Under the pieces are notes generated by a model, which saw nothing but the letters and a program-made list of their open reading frames with translations, searched no databases and was not told the DNA's origin. The position numbers and the translations under genes are program-made. A stretch of DNA of 64,000 nt from JAGTVB01 sp049282355 (lineage in GTDB: Bacteria > Pseudomonadota > Gammaproteobacteria > HK1), in NCBI GenBank assembly GCA_049282355.1, contig JBAPTW010000108.1, forward strand, positions 1-64,000, written 5' to 3'. Shown here in pieces: positions 42,304 to 51,353 of the stretch (within the stretch, counting starts at the first letter, position 1; each line of letters opens with the position of its first letter).

Positions 42304-43560
42304 ATGAGTTATCAACACATTAGGCTACCAGTGGCTGGCGAGCAACTCACCGTCGAGGCAAACAGGCTCGTGGTTCCTGATAATCCTGTGCTGGGATATA
42401 TCGAGGGTGATGGCATTGGATCGGACATTATGCGGGCATGTCTACGGGTGTGGGACGCCGCCGTGGAACGTGCCTATACGGGACGCCGGAAAGTCCACTG
42501 GGCTGAGCTTCACCTTGGAGAGACAGCGGCACAACGCTACGCCGGTAACTATTTTCCGCAAGAAACCCTTGATGCCCTCAAAGAACTCATCGTTGCGATC
42601 AAAGGCCCGCTGACAACTCCAATTGGAGGGGGTTTTCGCTCGTTGAACGTGTCTCTTCGCCAAGCGCTTGATCTATATGCATGCGTGCGGCCGGTGCGCT
42701 ACTACACTGGTGTTCCGTCACCACTGAAAAAACCTGAGCAGATTGATGTGGTCATTTTCCGAGAAAATACTGAAGACGTATATGCAGGAATCGAGTATCC
42801 CTCGGGTTCAGATGAAATGCGCAAGCTGGAGCGCTTCTTGAAGCAAGAAATGGGAGCAACTTTCTTTGACGATGCTGGACTCGGCATAAAGCCTATCAGC
42901 CCATTCGCCACTAAGCGTTTAGTCCGCAAAGCGATTCAGTATGCAATCTCCAACCAGCGAGAAAGCGTTACTCTGGTGCATAAGGGAAACATCATGAAGT
43001 TCACTGAGGGCGCCTTTCGTAACTGGGGATATGAAGTGGCACGGGAGGAGTTTGGGGACAAAACCATCACAGAGGACGAGCTTTATGGTGATTATGGCGG
43101 TAAGCGACCAAAGGACAAGGTGATCATAAAAGATCGTATCGCAGATATCATGTTTCAACTAATGCTCTTACGACCGACAGAATTTGATGTGATTGCAACT
43201 CCAAACCTCAATGGTGACTACCTCTCCGACGCCATCGCCGCTGAAGTAGGTGGCATCGGAATCGCTCCGGGGGCAAACATTGGAGATCATATCGCTATAT
43301 TCGAGGCAACGCATGGCACCGCACCTAAGTACGCCAATCGGGACAAGGTTAATCCTGGCTCTTTGTTGTTCAGCGGTGTTTTAATGTTCGAGTATATCGG
43401 CTGGAATGAAGTTGCCGATCTCATTCGGCGCGCCTATCCGGCAGTCATCAAACGCAAAATCGTAACTTATGATTTCGCTCGGCAAATGGAAGGGGCCACC
43501 GAGGTCTCGACGAGCGGTTTCGCTGACGCGTTGATTGATGAAGTGCAAAAAGCCGTTTGA
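42304..43560 (+). CDS. icd: NADP-dependent isocitrate dehydrogenase
   Basis: This 418-residue TCA-cycle enzyme oxidises isocitrate to 2-oxoglutarate. Landmarks are GYIEGDGIGSD, GGGFRSLNVSLRQ with Ser113 at the position phosphorylated in E. coli, DVVIFRENTEDVYAGIEY, and the coenzyme region GANIGDHIAIFEATHGTAPKYA. A strong GGGAGGGA precedes the ATG. A perfect palindrome about 23 bases after the stop may end the transcript. Confidence 0.96.
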   Translation: MSYQHIRLPVAGEQLTVEANRLVVPDNPVLGYIEGDGIGSDIMRACLRVWDAAVERAYTGRRKVHWAELHLGETAAQRYAGNYFPQETLDALKELIVAIKGPLTTPIGGGFRSLNVSLRQALDLYACVRPVRYYTGVPSPLKKPEQIDVVIFRENTEDVYAGIEYPSGSDEMRKLERFLKQEMGATFFDDAGLGIKPISPFATKRLVRKAIQYAISNQRESVTLVHKGNIMKFTEGAFRNWGYEVAREEFGDKTITEDELYGDYGGKRPKDKVIIKDRIADIMFQLMLLRPTEFDVIATPNLNGDYLSDAIAAEVGGIGIAPGANIGDHIAIFEATHGTAPKYANRDKVNPGSLLFSGVLMFEYIGWNEVADLIRRAYPAVIKRKIVTYDFARQMEGATEVSTSGFADALIDEVQKAV

Positions 43561-43582
43561 TGAGCATACACACAAGGGTGAA

Positions 43583-43606
43583 CCCGAGCTGGCGCGCCAG
43601 CTCGGG
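43583..43606 (+). terminator. Perfect 24-bp palindrome after icd
   Basis: The arms CCCGAGCTGG and CCAGCTCGGG flank a CGCG centre, giving an extended GC-rich hairpin 22 bases past the icd stop. No T-run follows (GGTATAGCC), so it could be a 3'-end stabiliser or bidirectional block between icd and the convergent HU-like gene rather than a classical terminator. Confidence 0.55.
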
Positions 43607-43753
43607 GGTATAGCCGACAAATGCGGTCTATCCGCCGAACAGATTCCCGTGTTGCTTGCGTGCGACTATGATAACGCTACTCGCGCGCGGCCTCCTTTTT
43701 TGCCTAAAGATGAAACGGTTGTTAATCCTGCTCACCACTTCCTTCGAATAGCC

Positions 43754-44371
43754 TTACAGAACCGCGTCTTTCAGTGCTTTCAGAACAGTCGCTTTCACCG
43801 CCGTCTTGGCAGGTACTCGAACCGGGTCACCCGTCATGGGATTGCGGGCCATTCTTGCCTTGCGCTGCACGCGACGAACTTTCACCCCAAGTTCGGGAAT
43901 AGAAAACTCTCCCGAACCGCGCTTCATCACATGCCGTTTTGCAAGGGTAGCCAGCGTTGCCATGACCTTAGCAACGTCCTTACGCGGCAGACCAGTCTCT
44001 TCCGTAAGCGTTTGTATGATTTGAGCCTTCGTCTGTTTGATGCGAATGGCCTTCAAACGAGCTGCTGCCTGACTGCTTCCTTTTGGATTTACCTTCCTAG
44101 CAGCCTTAGTCGCCTCTTTCGAGGCATCCTTTGAAGTCTCTTTTGTCGCTGCTGCTTTAGGGGAGCTCACTTTTGCCCGGCTCGCCTTTGCTGGGCTCAC
44201 CCTTGTTGGGGCTGCTCTTGCCTGGCTGGCTCTTGTCAGGATCACTTTCGCCGGACTGACTCTTGATGGTGCTACTTTTGTTGAGACCACTTCTGGTGAA
44301 GTCTTGCGCGCACGCGTTTTACTGGGGCGTACAGTATCTGTAGGTTTGTTGGAAGCCGTAGTCTTTACCAT
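43754..44371 (-). CDS. HU-family DNA-binding protein with histone-H1-like N-terminal tail
   Basis: This 205-residue protein has two parts. Residues about 1-110 are a low-complexity basic tail rich in Lys, Ala, Ser, Thr and Pro with repeated SPAK-, TRAS- and TRVSPAK-like units, as in H1-like and AlgP-type proteins. Residues about 112-205 are an HU/IHF domain: KQTKAQIIQTLTEETGL, KRGSGEFSIPELGVKVRRV, RKARMARNPMTGDPVRVPAK and LKALKDAV. HU normally has about 90 residues and no tail. The protein probably compacts DNA. GGGAGA gives a good ribosome-binding site. It converges on icd. Confidence 0.85.
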   Translation of the reverse strand: MVKTTASNKPTDTVRPSKTRARKTSPEVVSTKVAPSRVSPAKVILTRASQARAAPTRVSPAKASRAKVSSPKAAATKETSKDASKEATKAARKVNPKGSSQAAARLKAIRIKQTKAQIIQTLTEETGLPRKDVAKVMATLATLAKRHVMKRGSGEFSIPELGVKVRRVQRKARMARNPMTGDPVRVPAKTAVKATVLKALKDAVL

Positions 44372-44662
44372 TCTGTTCTCCCGTAATTATGTTTTACTAG
44401 ACGACGCGCTAATACGTCAAAAGATACCAAATATATCGGCATTGTCCAGGGAGAACCGAAATTCAACCTGCAACCGGATCCATTTAGCTCGCGAGCAAGC
44501 CAAGTCGCTCAGCACATATATTAATTCAAACTGTAATAATAGGCACGCGCAATTTGACAACGCTTTTCTGATCTCGCAAACACTATTCAGCTAAGTCTCC
44601 TCTCGTGCGTCAGTCTGATGAGCTCCACAAAGCGATAACTATCGAGGCATTCAGCGACAGCA

Positions 44663-44682
44663 CTTATAGGCGCGCCTATAAG
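44663..44682. promoter_or_regulatory. Perfect 20-bp palindrome, candidate operator
   Basis: CTTATAGGCG followed by CGCCTATAAG is a gapless perfect palindrome in the HU-glpD spacer, about 290 bases from the HU-like start and 560 from glpD. Such symmetry is unlikely by chance at a given place and suggests a dimeric regulator site. No promoter is clearly attached to it. Confidence 0.5.
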
Positions 44683-44876
44683 CCACGAAGGCCAACCAAA
44701 AACTGGAATGTGTCAGGAGCACTTTCAAACATGCTACGGACACTTTGTGAGATGTAAACCATAGGGATGATACGGGTGGCGATCATCCGCCTGGAGGCGT
44801 CTTCGGCTGTTTGCACTGTTTTGCGGGAATTTGTGTCAAGTCGCTGCGAAGCGCTGCTATGCTAAGCGCAGTCGCT

Positions 44877-45038
44877 AAGAAGCTGGTTTAAAAAAATGTC
44901 GCGAGCGCCGCCAGAGCAAGGCGCACGGTGGCGACAAAATCATCAGGGAGAATTTTGAACAATTGAAAGCTGTTCTCTAAAGAGGAAGAGTCCCAGGGAT
45001 TGAAAGAGCAGCTACCGGAGTGTAGTGGAAGTACATGA
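44877..45038 (-). repeat. R2 dispersed repeat, copy B (long form)
   Basis: This copy begins AAGAAGCTGGTTTAAAAA, then GTCGCGAGCGCCGCCAGAGC, AAGGCGCACGGTGGCGACAA, TTTTGAACAATTGAAAGCTG, AGAGTCCCAGGGATTG and CCGGAGTGTAGTGGAAGTAC. It matches the 60422 copy in reverse and additionally holds the middle module. It ends before the opposite terminal repeat. Confidence 0.8.
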
Positions 45039-45239
45039 TCATAATTATTGTTTTTACTCCAAGGCTTCTCTTCTATTGGCCGATAGGCATTTGTCGTCGC
45101 AGCAGCGAGCACAGCAGATTCATAACTCCCGTAGGCTGCTACTCATCGAATGGTAATAATCAGCCTCTTGAAGCTTTTACTTTCAGCAGTAGCTGATGTT
45201 TGAGCTATGCCGCCAATGAGCGGGTATATCAGGTCACCC

Positions 45240-46751
45240 ATGGATACAGACAGCAATTCATTTGACTTGCTCATTATCGGAGGGGGTATTAACGGCGTTG
45301 GGATCGCCCGCGATGCCGCAGGGCGTGGACTTTCTGTCGCGCTGTGTGAACAAGGCGATCTCGGCGGTGCCACATCCTCAGCGAGCAGTAAGCTTATACA
45401 CGGCGGCTTGAGATACTTGGAGAACTTCCAGTTTCGCCTTGTGCGTGAGGCACTCTGCGAGCGCGAGATTCTCATGCGCACCGCGGCGCACCTAATCACG
45501 CCATTGCGGTTTCTGCTTCCGCATGTACCTCAGGTGCGTGCGGCATGGAAGATAAAGTCCGGCCTATTTCTCTATGATCATCTCAGTAGACGAAGCAATC
45601 TGCCGAGGTCAAAGACTCTTCGGTTCCAGGGGGAGTTGGTTGGTCAAGAGCTGAAACCGGCCTATCGCAAAGGTTTTGCCTATTCTGACTGCCTCGTGGA
45701 TGATGCGAGACTGGTCTTACTCAATGGCAGGGACGCTGCTATCCACGGGGCTAAGATAATGGTGCGTGTCCAATTCCTCAGTGCGAAGATTGCCGATGGC
45801 ATGTGGCGCGTAACGGTCAAAGATCAAATAACGGGACATCAGCTCGTGCTGCAGGCTCGATCTCTGGTCAATGCTGCCGGCCCATGGACTGAGCAGGTCG
45901 CAACCTCAATCGAAGGCTGGCAATCGAGGAGGCGTATCCGATTAGTCAAAGGTAGCCATATCATTGTCCCAAGGCTCCACCTCGGCAAGCATGCATACAT
46001 GCTGCAGAACGAAGATAAGCGTGTGTTGTTCGTAATCCCCTACGAGGATTTGTTCTCCCTTGTCGGTACCACAGATATTGCCTACGGAGGTAATCCGGAA
46101 CCCGTAACCGTTTCCACCGAAGAGATTATGTATCTTTGCGGGGTGGTGACGCGTTTCTTCACCCATTCACTTTCGCCGCAGGATATTGTTTGGCAATATG
46201 CCGGGCTTAGACCCCTCTATGATGACGGTAAGAGTAATCCGTCGGCAGTTACGAGAGATTACGCCATTGAGCTGCAGCGGGTAGATGGAGTAGCGCCCAT
46301 AGTAACCGTTTATGGAGGAAAACTGACAACCTATCGAAACCTAGCTGAGCGTGTCTTGGAAAAGCTTTCCAACATCCTGCCGCACTTAGGATGCTCATGG
46401 ACTGAGTCAACACCTCTACCCGGAGGAGACCTCCCGCGAGGTGGCATTACCGCACTCGTGCAGGATCTTGCTTGTAAATACTCACGGCTACCGTTACCAA
46501 TGCTTACCGCAATCGCTCGACGGCACGGCACGTTAGCATGGGAGGTACTTGACGGAGCTGACGACACTGAGTCTCTGGGCAAACATTTTGGCGCCTGTCT
46601 GTTCGCGCGAGAAGTCGATTACATGATCGAAAAGGAGTGGGCTCGCACAGGCGAAGATGTGCTTTGGCGTCGGACCAAAACTGGGCTGCAGATGCAAGAG
46701 GAACAACGAAGAGCCGTGAGTGACTATGTGGCCGCCCGGATAGGCATATAA
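45240..46751 (+). CDS. glpD: Aerobic glycerol-3-phosphate dehydrogenase
   Basis: This FAD-dependent, membrane-associated enzyme oxidises glycerol-3-phosphate to dihydroxyacetone phosphate and passes electrons to quinone. The FAD motif is DLLIIGGGINGVGIARDAAG, followed by ATSSASSKLIHGGLRYLE, LVNAAGPWTEQVA, VPYEDLFSLVGTTD-like and YGGKLTTYRNLAERVL. From the ATG at 45240 it has 503 residues, the family length. The upstream ATG at 45207 adds 11 residues without similarity. No glpK, glpF or glpR is adjacent. Confidence 0.94.
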   Translation: MDTDSNSFDLLIIGGGINGVGIARDAAGRGLSVALCEQGDLGGATSSASSKLIHGGLRYLENFQFRLVREALCEREILMRTAAHLITPLRFLLPHVPQVRAAWKIKSGLFLYDHLSRRSNLPRSKTLRFQGELVGQELKPAYRKGFAYSDCLVDDARLVLLNGRDAAIHGAKIMVRVQFLSAKIADGMWRVTVKDQITGHQLVLQARSLVNAAGPWTEQVATSIEGWQSRRRIRLVKGSHIIVPRLHLGKHAYMLQNEDKRVLFVIPYEDLFSLVGTTDIAYGGNPEPVTVSTEEIMYLCGVVTRFFTHSLSPQDIVWQYAGLRPLYDDGKSNPSAVTRDYAIELQRVDGVAPIVTVYGGKLTTYRNLAERVLEKLSNILPHLGCSWTESTPLPGGDLPRGGITALVQDLACKYSRLPLPMLTAIARRHGTLAWEVLDGADDTESLGKHFGACLFAREVDYMIEKEWARTGEDVLWRRTKTGLQMQEEQRRAVSDYVAARIGI

Positions 46752-46982
46752 GTAGTCATAGAAGTTGTTAACGATCGTTGGCCAGCACAATACTTGCTGC
46801 TCCGATGATGATCCATAGGGCTTCAAAGATTATCCCATCCTTCGGGCGCTTTATGCTTCGCCAAGTGGTAGACGTGTCTCAGTTTGCTTCTTGACGGACA
46901 ATCGATAACATGGTCCAGCTCTTAGTATAATCTATGTCAGTCAAAGACAAATCTAACAACCGGCGTTCCTTGAGGAGGCATT

Positions 46983-48374
46983 ATGGAATATCGTGTCGAA
47001 CGAGATACCATGGGAGAAGTACAGGTACCCGCGAATCGGCTGTGGGGAGCTCAAACGGAACGCAGCTATCAAAACTTCAAGATAGGCTCAGAACGGATGC
47101 CGTTGAAGCTGATTCATGCCTTCGCACGACTCAAGAAGGCGTGTGCCACTGTAAATCATGCGCTGGGAAAGCTGGATGAGAAGAAAGTTACGGCTATCGT
47201 TCAAGCATGCGAAGAAATCCTCGAAGGTAGACATGATCAAGAATTTCCGCTTTCCGTGTGGCAGACCGGCAGCGGTACTCAAAGCAATATGAATTGTAAT
47301 GAAGTGATCGCCAATCGAGCGACCCAAATCCTGGGAGGAGATTTTACCAAGGAAAAGCTGATCCACCCTAACGATCATGTCAATATGTCGCAGAGCTCCA
47401 ACGACACTTTCCCGACGGCTATGCATATCTCGGCCGTCATGGTGGTTGAGGACGAGCTAATCCCTGCGCTAGACAAGCTGCGACACACCCTTCATAGCAA
47501 AGCTGAGCAATTCACGGAAATCGTGAAAATCGGCCGGACTCATCTCCAAGATGCAACACCACTAACTTTGGGGCAGGAAATCTCTGGCTGGGTCGCCATG
47601 CTGGAGACCAATCGATCTCAGCTGAATGAGGCTTTAACACACATACGTGAATTAGCGATCGGGGGTACGGCGGTCGGAACAGGGCTCAATGCACACCCAG
47701 AATTCAGCGAGCGGGTGGCAGCGGCAGTCACTAGCGATACTGGCAAGCAATTCACGTCAGCATCGAACAAGTTCCAGGCGTTAACATCTCACGATGCACT
47801 TGCTTTCGCAAGCGGCGCCTTGAAGGCATTGGCAGCAAACCTAATGAAAATCGCTAACGACGTACGCTGGCTTGCAAGCGGCCCGCGCTGCGGGATTGGC
47901 GAGATTTCGATTCCTGCCAATGAGCCAGGCAGCTCCATCATGCCCGGTAAAGTCAACCCAACCCAATCCGAAGCCCTAACCATGGTCGCCTGTCAAGTAA
48001 TTGGCAACGATACAACCATTGGGTTTGCCGCAAGTCAGGGGAATTTTGAGCTCAACGTCTTTAAACCAGTGATTGCCTACAACTTCTTGCAGTCTACGCA
48101 ACTCCTAGCCGATGCCATGTGCTCCTTCAATGATAATTGCGCGATAGGTATTGAGCCCATAATGGAGAAAATCCACTACAATCTCCACAATTCATTGATG
48201 CTCGTTACAGCATTAAATCCCCATATAGGCTACGAGAACGCGGCAAAGATAGCGAAGACCGCCTTCGCAGACAATGCCACCCTCAAAGAATCAGCCATCA
48301 AGCTAGGGCTATTGACAAGCGAGCAATTCGATCAGTACGTCATTCCCGAAGAAATGGTAGTCCCGAAACCGTAG
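46983..48374 (+). CDS. fumC: Class II fumarate hydratase
   Basis: This 463-residue oxygen-stable tetrameric fumarase interconverts fumarate and malate. Landmarks are ERDTMGEVQVPANRLWGAQT, LSVWQTGSGTQSNMNCNEVI, HPNDHVNMSQSSNDTFPTAMHI and the lyase signature GSSIMPGKVNPTQ. GAGGAGG lies 4-5 bases before the ATG. The gene follows glpD on the same strand after 231 bases without an evident gene, and has a possible TATAAT at 46926-46931. A symmetric hairpin follows at 48476-48516. Confidence 0.97.
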   Translation: MEYRVERDTMGEVQVPANRLWGAQTERSYQNFKIGSERMPLKLIHAFARLKKACATVNHALGKLDEKKVTAIVQACEEILEGRHDQEFPLSVWQTGSGTQSNMNCNEVIANRATQILGGDFTKEKLIHPNDHVNMSQSSNDTFPTAMHISAVMVVEDELIPALDKLRHTLHSKAEQFTEIVKIGRTHLQDATPLTLGQEISGWVAMLETNRSQLNEALTHIRELAIGGTAVGTGLNAHPEFSERVAAAVTSDTGKQFTSASNKFQALTSHDALAFASGALKALAANLMKIANDVRWLASGPRCGIGEISIPANEPGSSIMPGKVNPTQSEALTMVACQVIGNDTTIGFAASQGNFELNVFKPVIAYNFLQSTQLLADAMCSFNDNCAIGIEPIMEKIHYNLHNSLMLVTALNPHIGYENAAKIAKTAFADNATLKESAIKLGLLTSEQFDQYVIPEEMVVPKP

Positions 48375-48475
48375 CTTGGGATCACGGAAAAACTCCGGCA
48401 TGGCAGAATCCGCTAGGTACCCTGTAGCCGGCCAGTTTTCTCGGTAGCCCGCGTCTTTTTCGACAGGCATCGGAA

Positions 48476-48516
48476 GGAGTCCTGCCTAATGGCGACAGGT
48501 CATTAGGCGAGACTCC
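48476..48516. terminator. Two-tier hairpin between convergent fumC and glycerate kinase
   Basis: GGAGTC-N2-GCCTAATG, a 9-base loop, then CATTAGGC-N2-GACTCC gives 14 paired bases with one symmetric 2-base bulge. It sits between two converging genes and could block read-through in both directions. No T-tract is present on either side. Confidence 0.55.
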
Positions 48517-48520
48517 ACTT

Positions 48521-48568
48521 AGAGGGTGTTTTAACACCTGCTGCGCTTGTTATAGCGGCATTACGCGG
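48521..48568 (+). repeat. R2 dispersed repeat, copy F (one end)
   Basis: GAGGGTGTTTTAACACCTGC followed by TGCGCTTG, TATAGCGGC and ATTACGCGG matches the left 48 bases of the 60422 copy. It overlaps the last codons of the glycerate kinase gene, so that gene's C-terminus may have been reshaped by the insertion. Confidence 0.65.
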
Positions 48569-49844
48569 TTTTCAACGACACAAGCAGATCCATGACATTT
48601 GTCCCTGTCGGACCGGTGGTGATGAGATCCTGAGTCACATCTAAGAAACTACCCGCATCCGCGGCGGCTAAATGTTTTGCGGCATCCCTATCCGCGTATC
48701 TCCCGCGTTGCACTGTGTTACCGTCCACCAAGGCGCCAGTAACCATGCTAGGTCCATCTGTTCCATCGGTGCCAGCTGCGAGAAGATAAACATTCTCCTG
48801 TCCCGCCAAAGTAATTGCTGTAGCAAGCGCCAAGCTCTGGCACCGTCCGCCGCGACCCGGTGCTGGGGGCAATGTAACCGTCACCTCACTGCTCCAGATC
48901 TGTACCCCCGGTGCGCCAGCCAAGATCTGCAAAGCAATAGACTCACCCACATCGTTGGCATCACCTTGGACGAGATAATCATGCACCTTGACTTGGTAGC
49001 CGCGTCTTGCCGCCAATGCAGCCGCCGCTGCCCGAGCAAGTCCTGGCCAAGCAATCACCTCCATACGTATACCTGCAAAGGCTGATGCCTCAGCAAGCAC
49101 CGGAGAATTTATCAAGAGCGCCGCTATCCATGAGGGAAGGGGAATGTCGCTGACATCGATGTCAATTTGGCCATGCTCGACCAACAAACCTGACCCAATA
49201 ACTCGTGGATCGTCTTCAGGTACATCGGAGATAAGCAAGTTCACGGTCTCACGCCCTCTAAGGTATGTCGCTAGTCGCCCCGCTTTGAGGCGAGAGATCC
49301 GCTTTCGCACGCGATTCATCGACCCAATGGGCAAACCGGCACCCAATAACCACTGGTGAATCCGGACAACTTGGCTTGCGTCAACACCAACCGGTGGCAG
49401 CTCCACCAGGCTCGATGCACCTCCTGAAATGAGAAAAATGAAGCGCGCGGAGGCTGGAGCAGCGTCAAGAAAGGTAATCAGCAGCTCTCCTGCTCGAAAG
49501 CTCGTCTCATCCGGAACTGGATGTGCGCTCTCGAAGCAGCGTACGGGCACATTGCCAGCGAACAGTGGTTCGCAGTGACCAGCCTTGGTGATGATTAACG
49601 CCGACGTGATGTTTGAGCCGAAAATATCGAAGGCACCGGCAGCCATTCTTGCCGCGGCCTTACCTATGCTTACTACATATACTGGACCTGCATTCCATCC
49701 GTCATCATAGCGTAGCTCACCCTGCACAAAACGCGCGACGCATGATCTGCCATTTACCGCTTCAACGCCGGCCGCATAGATTTCTAGCAGGTCTCGCCGC
49801 TCAGCACTGTCAATGTCAATTGCGCCAAAACGCAAAGTTGTCAA
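48561..49844 (-). CDS. Glycerate 2-kinase (MOFRL/GckA-TtuD family)
   Basis: This 427-residue kinase phosphorylates glycerate at the expense of ATP and links glycerate or hydroxypyruvate metabolism to glycolysis. The N-terminal Rossmann-like part has VVSIGKAAARMAAGAFD, ITKAGHCEPL, ESAHPVPDETS and LISGGASSLVELP. The C-terminal MOFRL domain has PGRGGRCQSLALATAI and LLAAGTDGTDGPSMVTGALVDG. The stop codon lies inside an R2 fragment. No tartronate or serine-cycle genes are adjacent. Confidence 0.92.
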   Translation of the reverse strand: MTTLRFGAIDIDSAERRDLLEIYAAGVEAVNGRSCVARFVQGELRYDDGWNAGPVYVVSIGKAAARMAAGAFDIFGSNITSALIITKAGHCEPLFAGNVPVRCFESAHPVPDETSFRAGELLITFLDAAPASARFIFLISGGASSLVELPPVGVDASQVVRIHQWLLGAGLPIGSMNRVRKRISRLKAGRLATYLRGRETVNLLISDVPEDDPRVIGSGLLVEHGQIDIDVSDIPLPSWIAALLINSPVLAEASAFAGIRMEVIAWPGLARAAAAALAARRGYQVKVHDYLVQGDANDVGESIALQILAGAPGVQIWSSEVTVTLPPAPGRGGRCQSLALATAITLAGQENVYLLAAGTDGTDGPSMVTGALVDGNTVQRGRYADRDAAKHLAAADAGSFLDVTQDLITTGPTGTNVMDLLVSLKTA

Positions 49845-49910
49845 CCTCGCTATCTACGGTCGATCTTACCAATCGGACAGGCAGCAGGCGGAGCCTTCTA
49901 TAGCCTCCCG

Positions 49911-51116
49911 TTAAGATATCGCTTCCAGGGCGCACTGTAAGTCCTGCTTGATGTCTTCTAGATCTTCAAGTCCAACGGCCAATCTGAGCAATCCCTCACC
50001 GATACCGGCCTCAGCCCGTTGCTCCGGGGTCAAGCGACCGTGGGTCGTCGTCGCGGGATGGGTGATCGTGCTCTTTACATCTCCGAAGTTGGCCGTCACA
50101 GAGATGAGTCGGATCGCATCTATCACGCTCCAAGCCGCTTCGCGGCCCCCTTCTACCTCGAAGGCAAGTATTCCGCCGAACCCCGATTGCTGTCGCACTG
50201 CGGTCTCATGATGAGGGTGAGATTCAAGACCCGGATAGTGCACCCGGTTAACCTGAGGTTTCCTTTCTAGCCAACGGGCAAGCTCAAAGGCGCCAGCGCA
50301 ATGTGCCTGCATTCGAAGGTGCAGGGTCTCTAACCCCTTCGAGATGAGCCACGCATTAAAGGGACTCATGCACGGTCCCGTCGTACGCAATACGCTATAA
50401 ATCTCATCGGCTATCACGGGATTGCGAGTTACCACCGCACCACCCAGACAACGCCCCTGCCCGTCCAAATACTTGGTGCCTGAGTGAATGACGATGTCAG
50501 CTCCAAGGGAAAGTGGCTGCTGCAGCGCGGGCGTACACATACAATTGTCGACTACAAGCAAGGTATTGTGCGTCTGTGCAAGCATTGCCATGCTGGGAAT
50601 ATCCGCGATTTCCGTGAGTGGATTAGCTGGGGTTTCTAGGAACAACATGCGGGTATTCTTGCGAATGGCGCGTCTCCAATGTTCGGCATCCGTGTTCGGG
50701 TCGACGAGAGAGATGAATGTCGTCTCAATGTCAAACCGACCAAGTATATTAGTAAACAAATTCACGGTAGCGCCAAAGAGGTTGCGGGACGCAACAATAT
50801 GGTCTCCTGACTTTAACAGCGCGAGGCAGGTAGTGAGAATGGCTGACATGCCGGAGGCCGTTGCGATACAACGCTCTCCACCCTCAAGAGATGCCAGGCG
50901 ATCTTCAAAGGTGCGAACAGTTGGATTTGTGAAACGGGAATAGACATTCCCGGGTTCTTCATAAGCAAACCGAGCTGCCGCCTGACGCGCACTGTCGAAG
51001 ACATAGCTCGAGGTCATAAAGATTGGCTCGTTGTGCTCCCCCTCGGGCGTGCGCACCTGTCCCGCACGCACCGCACGTGTCTGAAATGCATACTCTCGAA
51101 AACTTACGTCTGCCAT
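49911..51116 (-). CDS. metZ: O-succinylhomoserine sulfhydrylase MetZ
   Basis: This 401-residue Cys/Met-metabolism PLP enzyme makes homocysteine from O-succinylhomoserine and sulfide. Lys215 in VIHSGTKYLDGQGRCLGG is the expected PLP lysine. SSYVFDSARQAAARFAYEEPGNVYSRFTNPT and ATASGMSAILTT are typical of MetZ. It lies after purF as in pseudomonads, but a strong terminator separates them, so it likely has its own promoter in the 237-bp spacer. Confidence 0.94.
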   Translation of the reverse strand: MADVSFREYAFQTRAVRAGQVRTPEGEHNEPIFMTSSYVFDSARQAAARFAYEEPGNVYSRFTNPTVRTFEDRLASLEGGERCIATASGMSAILTTCLALLKSGDHIVASRNLFGATVNLFTNILGRFDIETTFISLVDPNTDAEHWRRAIRKNTRMLFLETPANPLTEIADIPSMAMLAQTHNTLLVVDNCMCTPALQQPLSLGADIVIHSGTKYLDGQGRCLGGAVVTRNPVIADEIYSVLRTTGPCMSPFNAWLISKGLETLHLRMQAHCAGAFELARWLERKPQVNRVHYPGLESHPHHETAVRQQSGFGGILAFEVEGGREAAWSVIDAIRLISVTANFGDVKSTITHPATTTHGRLTPEQRAEAGIGEGLLRLAVGLEDLEDIKQDLQCALEAIS

Positions 51117-51173
51117 GTACAGCTCTCCCCTGCATTACTGTGCCCACGTTCCAGCTCCTCGATAAACTGCGGA

Positions 51174-51203
51174 CACAAAAAAACCCGCTTTCGCTAAAGC
51201 GGG
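51174..51203 (-). terminator. Rho-independent terminator of purF
   Basis: On the minus strand CCCGCTTT-AGCG-AAAGCGGG is followed directly by seven T residues. It lies about 150 bases after the purF stop and ends the purF transcript before metZ. A second partial copy of the arm (CGCTTTAGCG) lies at 51212-51221. Confidence 0.9.
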
Positions 51204-51353
51204 CTTAATTTCGCTTTAGCGGCATTTATAGAGCGCCCGCAAGCTGAAGGTCAAATCGGCGCTGGAATGAGGTTAAGGAATCAGCTTCGCGGTGTCAAGG
51301 ACCGCTGTGGGGAATTGGCAATACGTGGGCAATGGAACACGCTGGCGGCGGTC

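Larger units (their letters stand above)
44372..45239. other. Long spacer before glpD with a palindrome and an R2 copy
   Basis: This spacer of about 870 bases lies between divergent HU-like and glpD genes. It contains a perfect 20-bp palindrome (44663-44682) and R2 copy B (44877-45038). A TTGACG about 60 bases before the HU-like gene could be its -35. No gene is supported. The frame of glpD is open back to 45207, but the preferred start is 45240. Confidence 0.5.

Noticed and set aside
44304..44594. Rightward 96-codon frame at the HU-like gene start
   Set aside because: It overlaps the HU-like gene and its promoter region on the opposite strand and has no protein features.
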